Below, one piece after another: positions 12,575-24,208 of a stretch of 64,000 bases of DNA. The stretch's first letter is position 1, and each line of letters begins with the position of its first letter. Origin of the DNA: Alentia gelatinosa (taxonomy: Eukaryota > Annelida > Polychaeta > Phyllodocida > Polynoidae). The stretch covers positions 37,957,218 to 38,021,217 of the forward strand of contig OX465590.1 of the NCBI GenBank assembly GCA_950022655.1, in the 5' to 3' direction. The notes below the pieces were generated by a model. The model was not told where the DNA came from and did no database searches. It saw only the letters and a program-made list of their open reading frames with translations. A program made the position numbers and the translations under genes.

Positions 12575-12882
12575 TAAAGCCTGATGCCCATCTACCAATT
12601 CAGGGTTGAGCGATTAGTTTGCAAATCGTATAGGAGTCTGTGAACTTGTCGCAGGCAAATTATGTAACTCTTCGCTCGATCTGCGGACATTGAGGAGATG
12701 GGGTTGGTGGATATTAGTCCTAAGCAAATCTATCTACTAATAGGTGGCTCACCCTTGCCTAGCTGTCCTACATCTACCGACTACGGCCGACTAGGATGCC
12801 TTGGCTGAGACAAATTACTGTCCGTTTGTCGCCGACAAAGGTACATGAATGTTCCGAAATCGGTAGATGGGCATTGGGCTTA
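12575..12882. repeat. MITE-B copy 2
   Basis: Left end 'taaagcctgatgcccatcta', right end 'tagatgggcattgggctta'. Internal 'cgtttgtcgccgacaaagg' matches copy 1. TA-flanked. Confidence 0.75.
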
Positions 12883-13654
12883 ATGCATGATCTGGCAAAG
12901 GGCAAAACAAACAATTACTGTACAAACTCACTTTATCAACATCTCAAAGGTCTCAGGGACCTTCTCACCTTCATTAGTATCAATTACTAAACAATTCATG
13001 ACATTCTCTACCATTTGCAAATTTGACCGACATGTGCTATAGATTGAACACTTGGTATGTAAAATCACTTCTGTCAAGCGACAAACGATGATATTTATAT
13101 TGAATCGATTATAGCGGTGATTGTTTATGTGATGTGATGTAAGATGAATTACTGTGTTGTAATTTAATCATTATCATGTAATATAAACATTGCGATGACA
13201 GAAGACTGCCCTTGTAGGGGTAATTGATAATAAAAAAAATAATTAGTAGAAACCGAACGAAAGTTAGACTTGACAATGTTTATGCCATGACGGGAAGGTC
13301 GTGTACTACTACACGAGGCGATAGCTGAGTGTAGTGAGGAGCAGACCTGACCAGAGTGGCATAGACATTGACAAGTCAAACTCGAGTTCGGTTTCGTATT
13401 TATCCTATCCCATCTATGCTTTTGTATTACTGTCAAAAAGATAAATATTGAGTCAACGACCAACAGAACTTTTTTCATAGTAGCTGACATCCTGTTCTCT
13501 GATTGGTCCATATTGTTATTACTCTAGTGGCATAAAAAACACTTTATGTCACAGCCTGCCACATAAAATTTAAGTTAAGTCTATGGCGGTTTTTTATTAG
13601 GGGTAGGATAATCCATGGACCCGGCCTGGGTTGGACCATACCAACCTCGCTACT
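12883..13654. other. no supported gene
   Basis: The minus frame at 13164-13511 (115 codons) has no recognised domain. Short 'tgatgtgatgtaagatgaa' runs occur near 13130. No repeat boundaries seen. Confidence 0.4.
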
Positions 13655-14511
13655 TAGGGAGGCTATAGAGCCATTGTTAGTTCATGAAGCAGTTACCAGG
13701 GAGCTGTTTCAGTAGTTTCGTCACATGTCTAGATGGCGTCTGTGACACCATACGGACAGATCAACACAAGTTGCGGCACTTAGGACAAGACAGATCCCAA
13801 ACACAGTGTGTCCGGTTTCAAAAGTATTAGACAATTCACTTTCCGTAGGAATTAAGCAATGACACTTTAACACGAGTAAGGCATACATATAGCCTATAAT
13901 TGTTTCAAATATGAAGAAAATTGGCTGCTCCGATCTGCTGATATTTGACATCAACTGTGACATGTGTTTTGAAATCTGACAAAATTTTGTCTGCAGTTGC
14001 TTGCACTGTTGGTGCCGCTGTTGATGTCTGTCTAGGCCTAATGTCACAAAACTACTGAAACAGAACCCATGTGGCCAATCTTGTCTATGTATTGTCTGTG
14101 ACCAGTGCATGTGCTTACAGAGTTAACAGAATCTGAACAACGTATACGGCATATCCTATGATCCATGGGCGCTGCCATGACGCCACCCGAGTAGGTGTTC
14201 TTCACTAATGAAGGTGAAAAAGTAGGTGTTCTTCACTAAAGGAGGTGGAAAAGAAGTGAGTGATAATTGGGAAATGTCACAACTTTAGCCTTGCTCACAT
14301 ATTCATATAAAGTGTTCCATATGGTAAATATCATGTCTTAGGTTTAATCATTATGTCATCCTGCTTTGGGATTGGTGTAGAGAGTCAAGGGAACCATGGT
14401 AAAATATCGAAAGGCAGTTGAATTTCGTAAGAACAAAGAGCCAGAATACAGGTTTCTCCCCCAACCACCTAGTGACTGCTTCATGAACTAACAATGGCTC
14501 TGTCCCCTATA
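13655..14511. repeat. MITE-H copy 1, interrupted by MITE-A
   Basis: Left 'agagccattgttagttcatg' and right 'catgaactaacaatggctct' are inverse ends. The interior after 14190 ('aagtgagtgataattgggaa', 'gagccagaatacaggtt') matches a related sequence at 29290-29708. A MITE-A copy is inserted just inside the left end. A short duplication 'gtaggtgttcttcactaa' is present at 14192-14250. Confidence 0.65.
13697..14069. repeat. MITE-A copy 3, nested in MITE-H
   Basis: Ends 'ccagggagctgtttcagtag' and inverse 'ctactgaaacagaaccca'. The interior again has a 'gatggcgtctgtgacaccat' segment. Lies wholly inside MITE-H, so it is the younger insertion. Confidence 0.7.
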
Positions 14512-14866
14512 TATCGAGCTTTCCCTGCGGTCCAATTTCAACGAGCCCCCTAGCGGATCATTGGGGAACTAGCGTACAAAGCAAGGCGAGTTGCATGGAA
14601 GTGAAGCCAATAGCATGGCGTGCTCAATAGAGCCGTACACGCCTTTGTGTAATGAGTCAAATACTGACACTTTTTGGAATATTTTAACTATTGTTATTGA
14701 TAGCATTAATATTAGGTGTAAATTCTGTAGGATGGACATTTCTCTTATATCTACAACATTGTTTTAACATGGAAATTATAGAGCATCATTCATCAAATCT
14801 TCATAAAATGCAGGTATGACATCACATTTGAAATTTCTATTCAAAAGAAATAAAACAATTAGGATT

Positions 14867-14997
14867 ATGTATCTTATCACGTGATCAAATTACAAGTCCT
14901 GAAAACAATTTAACCGTCCCCTAGCGGGATACACTGCAACCAACATCCGTCCTTACAGGGGTAGCTCAGCCGCAGGTACCCGTCCTTAAAGGGTTAA
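14867..14997. repeat. TTAA-type MITE (MITE-G), right half
   Basis: The segment 'tatcttatcacgtgatcaaa' through 'cctgaaaac', 'cgtcccctagcggg' and the end 'aaagggttaa' matches the complete copy at 59030-59409. I could not find the left end. Confidence 0.6.
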
Positions 14998-14999
14998 TC

Positions 15000-15746
15000 T
15001 ATTGAGATGTCCTTGAGAGGTGTCCTTGCTTTCGCCCCGTTTGCCCCCAGCCCCACCTTCAAGTGAATGATAGTGAACCACGCAATTGCCTTCTACATCC
15101 GATCTTTCCTTTAATGATGGTTAATTAATGCCCCAACAGTAAAAGGTTGGGTGTGGACGATCGTCAAACATCTCCTGGGGTTCAGGGCCCTGGCAGCTGC
15201 ACACACAGTGTTCCTTAGACTGGAACCAGTCCCTGCATCCTATGGCTACCCTCCTTGCTGGGAAACAGGGACTGGTACAATCAGTAATGGTGGTGGATTT
15301 CTGGTGCTGTATGGTGCCAGTATTTCCAACACTCTCCATACAGATATCCTGGCAACTCATCAGGATATCTGATTGGAGATTGATACCCTCTCACTTTGAT
15401 CTTAATTGGGTCACAGTCAGGAGTAGGCGATATTTATTGCAATGATAACACAGGCGGCCAGGAAACTGAAGGAGGGGAGGGGGGAGGAGTAGGAAGAGGT
15501 ATAGGGTTACAGGGAGCGGCATGGGGCCATAAACAGGAGATTCTGTGCTTAGTGGACAAGTCTTTGATTCATAGGCCAGTCAGAGAAGGATACATACTAA
15601 AATGAACTTTATTCTCATTGTGATCAATCATTTAATGAAAGTTCATAATCAAAGACTTGAGCAAGTCTAAGTGTTCCTGGGCCCTGTCGGTTCCACCATG
15701 CAGGCTGAAGCATGGTGATGAACACTCTCACGTACTGAGGTTTGGT
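15000..15746. other. no supported gene
   Basis: Frames at 15121-15605 overlap on both strands. One run is G-rich (near 15465-15495, 'ggaggggaggggggaggag'). No domain recognised, and no terminal repeats. Confidence 0.4.
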
Positions 15747-16067
15747 TAAGCCCAATGCCCATCTACCGATTTCGGAACATTTATGTACGTTTGTCGGCGA
15801 CAAACGGAGGGTAATTTGTCTCAGCCGAGCCATCCTAACGGAGTCGGTAGATGTAGGACAGCTAGGCAAGGCTACCCAGCGATTAGTGAACACTCGGTTT
15901 CTTTGGTTTTTGCCCTCCCCCAGCGATTAGTGGACCATACACCGATTTTATCAGTGTGCGGATCGAGCGAGGGGTTACGTGATTTGCCTGCGACAAGGTG
16001 ACCGACTCCTATACGATTTGGGAACTAATCGTTCAACCCTAAATCGGTAGATGGGCATCCGGCTTTA
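15747..16067. repeat. MITE-B copy 3 (inverted relative to copy 1)
   Basis: Left end 'taagcccaatgcccatcta', right end 'tagatgggcatccggcttta', with 'cgtttgtcggcgacaaacg' inside. Frames at 15624-15893 and 15783-16001 that resemble frames in copy 1 are shared only because the repeat is shared. Confidence 0.8.
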
Positions 16068-16181
16068 GGGCTCTGCCTCCCGTGCATTTACCTCTGAACA
16101 AACCTACACAAGAACCCTAGTTGCGGAGCAGCTCCCAGACTGGATTCAGTCCCTGTACCCTCCACTAAAGTGTAATTCACA

Positions 16182-16395
16182 CGCTGGGATTGGGGATGGG
16201 GAGTTAGCTCAGTGGTTAAGGCACTGGACTTGTAGCCCCAAGGTTGTGCATTCGAGTCCCACTGCAGCCACTCTTCTCCTTCAACCAAGCCGTGGGATTT
16301 GGGGTAGGGAATTAGCTCAGTGGTTAAGGCACTGAAGTTATAACCCGAAGGTCGTGGGTTCGACTGCCACTGCAGCCACTCTTCTCCTTCATGCC
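16182..16395 (+). repeat. tRNA-derived SINE, tandem dimer
   Basis: Two units of about 107 bp each begin with a tRNA-like head. Box A 'ttagctcagtggttaaggc' occurs at 16204 and 16312. Box-B-like 'gcattcgagtccc' and 'gggttcgactgcc' follow about 50 bp later. Both units end 'actgcagccactcttctcct'. The anticodon arms do not pair well, so these are not functional tRNAs. The antisense frame (16088-16480) reads Trp-Leu-Gln-Trp-Asp-Ser-Asn, which I recall as a common SINE-derived false protein in invertebrate annotations. Confidence 0.75.
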
Positions 16396-17033
16396 CAGCA
16401 GTAGTGGGTTTACTGCTATATCTAAGGCCAATCCTTCCCATAGCATATCTATGTGGTGTGGGACGTAAAAGAACTCTCAACTCAGTAAATGTGCAGGGGT
16501 GAGATTTCTACCTAAATTCATTACATAATATACACTACAATTAGCGAAAATCCAGTTTGCCCTGTTCAGCAGGGCATTTTGGCACGCCACATTTAGACGG
16601 GTTGTACTGTATTTGTTTGATTGCAATAATCCCTCATTGCTCTTCCACGATTTTCATTTATTTTTTATTCAGGAAGTCCGCATACAGATAATCGTCGCTT
16701 ACCCCAAAAACATAGCCATTTTTGAGAGCAATCGCTAGGTATACTCGCTTGGGATTAAGCACTGTGTATACTATATATATATATGTTGTTTGTTATACAT
16801 ATAGTTTGTTATATATATAGCAAAACCACTTACTGTGAAAAACTGATAACAGCCAAATGCATTCGGTGTATTATTCAATTGCATAAATCAGTGCGATGAC
16901 ACATAGAGAAAGAATACTAAATAAAAGGAAAAGATATAAATAAATGTAACAAGAAAGATTGATGAGAGTACAAACATGAAAAATAGGCGAAGCATGGGCT
17001 GTGATAGATGCCAGCGACTGAGTTAGATTATAG
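16396..17033. other. no supported gene
   Basis: AT-rich; includes a short (AT)n run near 16773. The part from about 16870 may be 3' UTR of the minus-strand LINE remnant that follows, since its frame ends at 17034. Confidence 0.4.
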
Positions 17034-17270
17034 CTAAAGCTTTTTGATCTTATTTTTGAAATCAAGCTTGGTTGTGCTCAGCTTTATATCTTCTGGGAGA
17101 TTGTTCCCTTGCACTCGCCCCCTGTACAATGGGGAGCTTTTAATAAATTCCCTCTTTGGACAGGGTAAGAATAAGCCCATACAAAAGATCAACATCACCT
17201 CCAATACAACATCCTTGCATGAAAGGATTATAGGAGCTAGGAAACCTCTGGATCTCACAAGACTATTTCG
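17034..17270 (-). pseudogene. LINE ORF2 C-terminal remnant
   Basis: The minus frame ends with a Pro-Leu-Tyr-Arg-Gly-Arg motif, then Asn-Leu-Pro-Glu-Asp-Ile and a lysine-rich tail before the stop at 17034. This matches the pattern 'YRG..LWN.LP..I......FK..(I/V)K' that closes ORF2 in CR1/Jockey-type non-LTR elements, as in the better LINE at 41023. No reverse transcriptase core remains. The remnant's 5' side is cut by MITE-F at 17271. Confidence 0.6.
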
Positions 17271-17666
17271 TAACCCAGCGTTTACATTACCTGGCATTTA
17301 CACTAGACAACTAAATATGTGGCGACTGTAGATCGTCAGCCAATAGTCCCCATGCAGTGGCAATGTCCACCGCAAAAGTCGTCGACCTCAGCATATAGCT
17401 GAGCATTTACACTGACAACTCTTGAGTTTTCACAGAGTCGCCGCCTATCTAGATGACTAAATCAAGGCGGCTTGAAATATTCGCGGGCGTCAGAGTGTGA
17501 CCAGTAGTTGCCAGGTGGTGCCAAATTGCATAATCAGACGTAATCAGACGATCTGCAGTCGCCATGCACTTGGCATTTACATTAGACGATTTCTAGACTT
17601 TTATGGCTAAAAGTCCTCAGCTTCAAGAATCGACACATATAATCGTCTAGTGTAAACGCCGGGTTA
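17271..17666. repeat. MITE-F copy 1
   Basis: Left end 'taacccagcgtttacatta', right end 'cgtctagtgtaaacgccggg' then 'tta'. The interior has 'atgtggcgactgtagatcgt' and 'agtcgccgcctatctaga'. It is immediately followed by a second copy sharing the junction. Confidence 0.75.
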
Positions 17667-18234
17667 GACGACTAAATATGTAGCGAATGTAGATTGTCAA
17701 GCCAGTAGTCGGCAAGTGTCTACCGCAAAAGTTGTCATCCCCAGAATGTATTCGAGCGTTCATACTAATGGTTATGCTGGAGACACACCAAGCGAGTCAA
17801 GGCAGCGATCTCTGGAGTCGGCAACACAAAATGGCATGTATGTGAGATATTATTTGAAAGTCATATCTCCCACCGAAAGTTTAGTGTCTCAGAAGCAAAT
17901 ATCAGGTGAAATATGAGCTCACATATACGTCATTTTGCGTTGCCGATTACGGAAATCGCTGCATTACTCGCTTGGTGTGTCTCTGGCATCAGGGTTTCAA
18001 AGAATCCGTGTAGACGACTAATTCAAGGCGGCTTGAAATAGTTGCCAGCGTCAGAGCATGTCCAATAGTCGTCAGGTAGTGCCAAATCGAGTAATCAGAC
18101 GTGATTAGACGATCTGTAGTCGCGACACGCTTGGCGTTTACATTAGACAATTTCTAAGATTTTACTGCTAAAAGTCAGGTGGTGCAAAATGCCAGAATCG
18201 CCGACCAGAATCGTCTAGTGTAAACGCCGGGTTA
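17667..18234. repeat. MITE-F copy 2, interrupted
   Basis: Starts 'gacgactaaatatgtagcg' and ends 'cgtctagtgtaaacgccggg'. A different MITE (17774-17990) is inserted in it, which explains its greater length. Confidence 0.7.
17774..17990. repeat. short MITE nested in MITE-F
   Basis: Left 'tgctggagacacaccaagcg' and right 'cgcttggtgtgtctctggca' are inverse ends. The interior is itself self-complementary ('atatgagctcacatatacgtc', with 'atggcatgtatgtgagatat' opposite it). Not seen elsewhere in the window. Confidence 0.7.
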
Positions 18235-18398
18235 GACTCATCAATGACCTGTATCCGGTGGGCGGCTGCGAACAGCGCCAGTTGAGGTCTCAGATTGAGG
18301 AGGTTAAGATATTGAACCTCACCCTCCTCAATCTCCTGTCGTTTGATGAGCAAAGAGCACTAAGCAACAAATCCAGGAGCTGTCATTGTGGATGTTTA

Positions 18399-18435
18399 AC
18401 CCTATCGCGCCGGGTGCCCGCGGCAGGGGCACAGT
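18399..18435. repeat. MITE-G terminal fragment
   Basis: 'ttaaccctatcgcgccgggt' followed by 'gcccgcgg' matches the left end of the complete TTAA element at 59030. It abuts MITE-E. Confidence 0.5.
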
Positions 18436-18746
18436 TAAGGCCTATTACCATTGGCCGATTTCTGTGTACCGATCTGTAGTCAGAAACCAACAACGCAAGA
18501 TCGGTGAATGGAAATGGCCCGGCACTTATATTGGTGTCCGACTAATTTAGTGAAGATAATGCAATAACACCACCACCCACCGAATCCATTGACATGCACA
18601 TGTGGGAAAACATCGAAAACATGGTATCCACAGCAACCTCACCGATTATGTGTCACCGAAATGGAGTCGGTAGCCACCGCCGACAGACTTTCTGGGTAAA
18701 TCGAAAAATTGCAACCGTTTTAGTTGGCCATTTGAAACGGGCTTTA
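18436..18746. repeat. MITE-E copy 2
   Basis: Left 'taaggcctattaccattggc' and right 'ttggccatttgaaacgggct' then 'tta'. 'gatctgtagtcagaaacca' inside matches copy 1. Confidence 0.7.
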
Positions 18747-18946
18747 ATGTAGATTGGCCATTATCTCCGTCTCCACTCTGTTCTGACAAAGGGGTTGGTC
18801 CGGTTAAATCACTTACGGTATCGGTGTGTGATCTTGCGTCGGAGTAGCCTAATAATCTACCAATTGTTCCCAAATATTAATCGGTGCTAAACAGTTGGCC
18901 AATGGAATCGATGTTTATCTTGTAGTTTCTAAAAGAGAACTCAGTG

Positions 18947-19348
18947 TAAAGTCCAATGCACATCTACCGATTTCAGAACATTGATGTACCTTCGTCGGTG
19001 ACAAAGGAACGGTACTTTGTCTCAGGTGAGGCATCCTAACAGAGTTGGCCCTAGTCGGTAGATGTAGGGCAGCTAGGCAAGGGCCACCCAATGATTAGTG
19101 AACCCCACCCCCTTGAGATATTCTTTTGTCGCACACAAGTTGTCGGTTGATGTTCCTAAATCGCTCACCAAAAATTTGTCAACATGTTGAAAAGTCCAGT
19201 CAACAACAATGGAACACTGGAAATACCCCCATTCAGGTGGCCGACAAGGGGAGGGTTACGTAATTTGCCTGTGACAAGTTCACAGACTCCTATACAATTA
19301 GTTCCCAAATCGTTCAACCATGAAACGGTAGATGGGCATTGGACATTA
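18947..19348. repeat. MITE-B copy 4
   Basis: Left 'taaagtccaatgcacatcta', right 'tagatgggcattggacatta'. Longer than the other copies, with extra sequence around 19130-19250. Confidence 0.7.
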
Positions 19349-19753
19349 GGTATAGGGGTTCTGGATGTGTGCTGTGGACATAAGGCACGTACGACTCATG
19401 CTTCACCACTTCCAGGTGATCTACCAGTGCCAGGAGGGTCACAACCAGGGCACCAGATCAGAGACACCGCCGATAATCACACGTGACCCCTTCTCCAGGG
19501 GCCAGCGTGTGTCTCCAGGCGGGCGCCCGGATGGCAGAGGGCGGGCTGAGGACAAGGGTAATGAGCCAGCACTGCCAGTTGGTGAATTGCAGAAGCCACA
19601 AGCCTCTGGTCTTGTGTGGGTGGATGGGGTGAGTGTTAACGGTAGGGGTCGGGGACTGTTTGGGTAATTAACACATTAATGGAGAACTTGACCCAAAGTG
19701 AACTCGACCCGTATAAAACTTGACTCGTAATGAACTAGACCCGATAGAATAAC
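19349..19753. other. GC-rich segment, no assigned gene
   Basis: Two overlapping plus frames (19184-19486 and 19365-19667) have no domain. The segment 19591-19660 is duplicated at 19754-19776 plus 20090-20150, split by MITE-A. Confidence 0.4.
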
Positions 19754-19776
19754 TCAGAAGCCACAAACCACAAGCC

Positions 19777-20092
19777 TCAGGGACCTGTTTCACTAGTTTC
19801 GTGACATGTCTAGATGGCGTCTAGATGGTGTGTCAGGTTTCATAAGAACTAGACATTAGACTTCGTTTTGTCCGTTCTTGCTTTCACTGTTGGTATCGCT
19901 TTTCATGTCTGTCTAACATTTTTGTCACAAAACTAGTGAAACAGGTCCATGACGTGTAGATTTGTCTAATTCTTATGTTTGGGGTCTGTCTTTTCCTTAG
20001 GGAAGCTACTTGTGTTGTCACGAAACTAGACAACCCCAATGTCTGTATGGTGTCACAGACATGTCACAGAACTAGTGAAACAGGTCCCTGGT
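19777..20092. repeat. MITE-A copy 4 (composite), in a duplicated sequence
   Basis: Ends 'agggacctgtttcactagt' and 'actagtgaaacaggtccct', with an additional internal unit end at about 19953. The flanks 'agaagccac...aagcctc' and 'ggtctgttgtgggtagatgg' match an uninterrupted copy at 19591-19640, so the empty site is in the same window. Confidence 0.8.
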
Positions 20093-21134
20093 CTGTTGTG
20101 GGTAGATGGAATGAATGTTTGCAGCAGGGTTCGGGGATGGGGGCAGGGCTTTATCATATAATCATATCAGAGTGTGTCGAAAGTGGTCGGAAGATGAACA
20201 ATAATTAAGGGCCTAATTAACATCATTACGGGACCCTCAATGGTACAGCAGATTGTTTGATCAAAGACAATTTGAGATGACTTTGGGATATTAGAGGACA
20301 GGGGCGTGGTCAAATTGCTGATTGGAAACAAGTAGAAGGTGTAGTAGGGAGCTCTATATGAGTAGTTATGTGTATATATTAGCAGATATCAGGTTTTGTC
20401 CTTGGTATTCAAAATTACAATGCCTCAGCTACCTTGACATCCACCCATTAAGAGACATAAGATACAATAAGTAACTTATTCACATCCGTTGATACTCGCA
20501 CCTGTTACCACTGAAAAACGTGCCCTATCTGGATGGAGTTGTCCCCCTGTATCAACTACCATATAAGGAATAGAGTAGTCCCAGTAGCCAATGACTGCAT
20601 TAGGAGCAAACCCCGACCTTCACCCTGACCTCCATACATGATATTAATAGCGCCTTGGGACGGTTCTACAGTCGAGAGTTGACCTAAAATCTAATGGGCC
20701 ACAACCACCCTCCTATACACGAGAATACTTTGTCCTACTTAAACCTTCAATTGAATTTCCCGTAATTGGGAGCTCCTCACTTTAAGTGACCTTGGCCTTG
20801 CACCTCTTATAGAATAGTGATCCTGAAAGAACTGAAGGCCAGGAGCACCCAAACAAAAGAATAAAGAATCGCTAGAGGACATTACCATAGCGCGCAGCTG
20901 GCAAGGAAAATCCAAAATAGTGATATCTGCTAAACTACTATAACGGCTTCTGGTTTTGGGGCCAGTTTATTATTATATACCTATGGCCGTATGGCCCACA
21001 CATACTGCTCGCTGCTACCCATGACGTATGTATAGCCGTACGTCACAGTGTACGGGGTACGGGGTATGTGATCACGTGACTACCTAAAATGTCGCCTTTT
21101 TTAGATATAATATGAAAACGGGCTGAATGTCTCA
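20093..21134. other. no supported gene
   Basis: No frame above noise and no repeat ends, except 'tattatatacctat' near 20971, which recurs at about 1850 and 37226. Confidence 0.4.
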
Positions 21135-21236
21135 GTACGTCAAAATACTTGGTAAAATTATTAATCAGATACATCCCTCTGCCTTCGGCATCGGGATGTA
21201 TCTGATCAATAATTCTACCGTGTATTTTTGACGTAC
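21135..21236. repeat. fold-back hairpin, arms about 43 bp
   Basis: Left arm 'tacgtcaaaatacttggtaa' and on to 'cagatacatccc' pairs with 'gggatgtatctg' and on to 'tgtatttttgacgta'. The loop is only about 15 bp ('ctgccttcggcat'). Likely an almost perfect palindromic MITE. Confidence 0.75.
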
Positions 21237-21835
21237 GAAGACAGTAAGCCAGTTTCCGTATGATAAACTAAGATCGTACATAAAGTCACTTTTCTGTATG
21301 CTATAGAGACCCAGGAACGATGTGGGTCAACTTTATTGATCACTTGTCTACGACCTTATTTACAGCTAAAATTGAACAGACTTAGATATTATTAAACTAT
21401 ACAACCCTTGTACCAAGTACAAAAAAGCGTCTTCATGTATTATCCTAGATTATTAAACGGGCCCCAGTGCCTTGTGGCTTCGGAAGGGACTTCTGGGTTG
21501 AGTTATTCTAACTAGTTCATTACAAGTCAAGTTTTTTACGGGTCGAGTTCGTTTCGGGTCGAGTTCTCCGTGAATGGGTTTATTACTAAAACCGTCCCTC
21601 GTCCCCAACCCCTGCTAGATTATTAAACAAGCCCCTATCTCGCGTCCTCACCATTGAAGTATGACTATATCTATAGAACGACCTGACCATGCACAAGCCA
21701 CAAATCGAATGAGAATTTAGACCCCATCTCGTTTTGTAGCTTGGACAAGCATGGTAGGTTGCTCTATATTCATATACACAATTTAATGTTTTAGTTGATC
21801 CTGAAAGCCGTTTTCCACTGGCCAACTATTCGCCT
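21237..21835. other. no supported gene
   Basis: Mixed sequence ending with a MITE-E-like end near 21807 ('agccgttttccactggcc') directly before the MITE-A insertion. The minus frame 21586-21825 has no domain. Confidence 0.4.
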
Positions 21836-22151
21836 CTGGGACCTGTTTCACTAGTTTCGTGACATGTCTGTGACACCATACAGACATTGGTGTTGTCTAG
21901 TTTAGTAACAACAGACGTAGCTACCCTTAGGAAAAGACAGACCCCAATCATAAGAATTAGACAAATCTAGACACAGTATGGCCCTGTTTCACTAGTTTTG
22001 TGGCAAAAGTGTTAGACAGATATGAAAAGCGGCACCAACAGTGCAAGCAAGAACGGACAAAACGAAGTCTAATGTCTAGTTCTTATGAAACCTGACACAC
22101 CATCTAGACGCCATCTAGACATGTCACAAAACTAGTGAAACAGGTCTCTGA
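21836..22151. repeat. MITE-A copy 5 (composite)
   Basis: Starts 'gggacctgtttcactagttt', ends 'actagtgaaacaggtctct'. The internal composition closely parallels copies 1 and 4 ('aacagtgcaagcaagaacgg'). It interrupts a degenerate MITE-E. Confidence 0.75.
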
Positions 22152-23550
22152 TCTGCAGTCGTGAACCATTGATGACTAGAAACAGACATGCAGAGAAGTG
22201 CTCATCGAATATATGTTCATAGATTATGCAATAAGGCCACCTCCAACTGACTTGGCAACGACCGACATAATATAAGGGGTTTGAATAGGTCGATGATGGT
22301 CACTTTTTAAAATGTGTTGATGACTTTTATTTATACTGGCGGAGCTCAATAAAGACATTGCTAGTTTCCATGCACCACCAGTTTTCAGTACATTTACACA
22401 AATTTTACAGTCCATGCAGTCATAGTATAAATAACTTATGTACAGTATAAATGAGCTTATATATTACAAAGTGTCTCCATCCCAACCCTTATTAGGCGAT
22501 TACAAATAAATAAAAAATTAATATACACTGATCTCAAGTCTCATTCCATTCTTTGGTTTGGAGGACTATTCCCTCGGTATGGACCTGCCAAATGTGGTAT
22601 AAACAAGGCATAGACAGTAGCCTCACCAATTCTTAGATCACGATGTACAGCAGTTGGTCACCATTTTTAGGAAAACTCAAATGATCGGTGCTGTTTCCGT
22701 CGGCCAGTGGAAATTGGTGGTTATGCCAAACTGCGGTAATATCTAAAATACCATCTCGGGTATATAATGAGTAGCAACTTTGATAAAGTGCATGTAATGG
22801 ACGAAACGTCGGTTCCTGAATAAAACGCCGACATTTAACAAAGGTATCTCATGTAGTTGTATAATCTTTTGAATATTGAGCTTCGCTCTATTTATTGAAC
22901 CGAAAGAGTTACAGTAAATTTGGGTAGAGAATTCATGTGAACTTTCCATTGGCGCATAATGGACTATCCAAAGGGCTACAAGTGATCACTCCAACATCGA
23001 ACAATGTCTGAAATCGAAGGAAGCTCATCTAGGAAGCTTATCTAACCATGTGCATGAACAATATAGTACACTTATAATAATTTCTTATCCTGTTTCGTAC
23101 TAATGGAAGCGTTAGATGCAATTCACAACAATGTACATTCTTCCAAGAGCAATAAAAAGAGGGTGCTCTTTTTTCTCTTTTTTTTCTCCCTTTTGGGAGA
23201 TACATGGTTTTACTGGACATGAACATGAAAAGACATGACATAGAGGACAGAAAAAAAAAATTCATATGATAAATATATTGCTATATGGAACAGGTTGGTT
23301 TTTTTTCGTTATTTGGCAAAACGGTGCATATGAACAGTAATTACCTTGATTGTGTACATACGTAATAGACTACAGAATGAGAAATGAATCTGAGACGGGG
23401 TATGTATCTTGTCAGATGAGATAATTGACAGTTTTCTGCCAGGTTTTACCTGCTCTATGCGTGCCGATGGCTAATTGCACACAAAACACGTTGTAAATGA
23501 GCAGTGGCACATGATAGGTGCTCGTTACCCTGCAGGCCTCCTCCTGTTTC
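22152..23550. other. no supported gene; possible ribozyme-like remnant near 22780
   Basis: At 22798-22812 'tggacgaaacgtcgg' resembles the 3' part of hammerhead-like motifs in Penelope-type elements, but CTGATGA is absent upstream. Minus frames at 22743-22949 and 23038-23265 show no domain. Confidence 0.35.
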
Positions 23551-23612
23551 ATCAGGTGGTTGCATGGTCACTCGATGAACACGCCAGTTCGACCAAATCC
23601 CTGCATTGTAAG

Positions 23613-24208
23613 CCTGCATTTACATTAGACAACTAAAGTCTTGGCGACTGTAGATCGTCAAGCCAGTAGTCGTCAGGTGGTTACGTGGTCACTCGATGAA
23701 CACGCCAGTTCGGCCAAATCCCTGCATTGTAACCCTGCGTTTATATTAGACGACTGAATATGTGGCGACTGTAAATCGTCCAGTCAGTAGTCGTCAGATG
23801 GTTGCATGGTCATTCGATAAACACGCCAGTTCGGCCAAATCCCTGCATTGTAGCCCTGCGTTTACATTAGACAACTGAATATGTGGCGACTGTAAATCGT
23901 CCAGCCAGTAGTCGTTAGGTGGTTGCATGGTCACTCAATAAACGTGCCAAGTCAGCCAAATCCCTGCATTGTAACCTTGTGTTTACATTAGACAACTGGA
24001 TACGTGGCGACTGTAAACCGTAAAGCCAGTAGTCGTCAGGTGGTTGCATGGTCACTCGATAAACACGCCAGTTCGGCCAAATCCCTGCATTGTAAGCCTG
24101 CGCTTACATTAGACAACTGGATACGTATATTGTCAAGCCAGTAGTCGCCAGGTGGTTGCATGGTCATTTGATAAACACGCCAGGTCAGCCAAATCCCTGC
24201 ATTGTAAC
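23613..24208 (+). repeat. satellite, five units of 112-122 bp
   Basis: Units start at about 23613, 23734, 23855, 23975 and 24097. Each begins 'cctgcgtttacattagac' and ends 'aatccctgcattgtaa'. A partial unit precedes (from 23551). The first half of each unit is the 5' part of MITE-F; the second half ('ggttgcatggtcactcgata') is extra. The array runs into a full MITE-F at 24209. Confidence 0.85.

Noticed and set aside
16197..16270. Functional tRNA gene
   Set aside because: Box A is good, but the anticodon arm does not form five pairs and box B is imperfect; the unit is duplicated with a SINE-like tail.
16088..16480. 130-codon minus frame with WLQW-type motifs
   Set aside because: Antisense of the tandem tRNA-derived SINE.
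23613..24208. CRISPR array (five regular units)
   Set aside because: Units are head-to-tail 120-bp repeats without unique spacers, derived from a MITE, in eukaryotic DNA.
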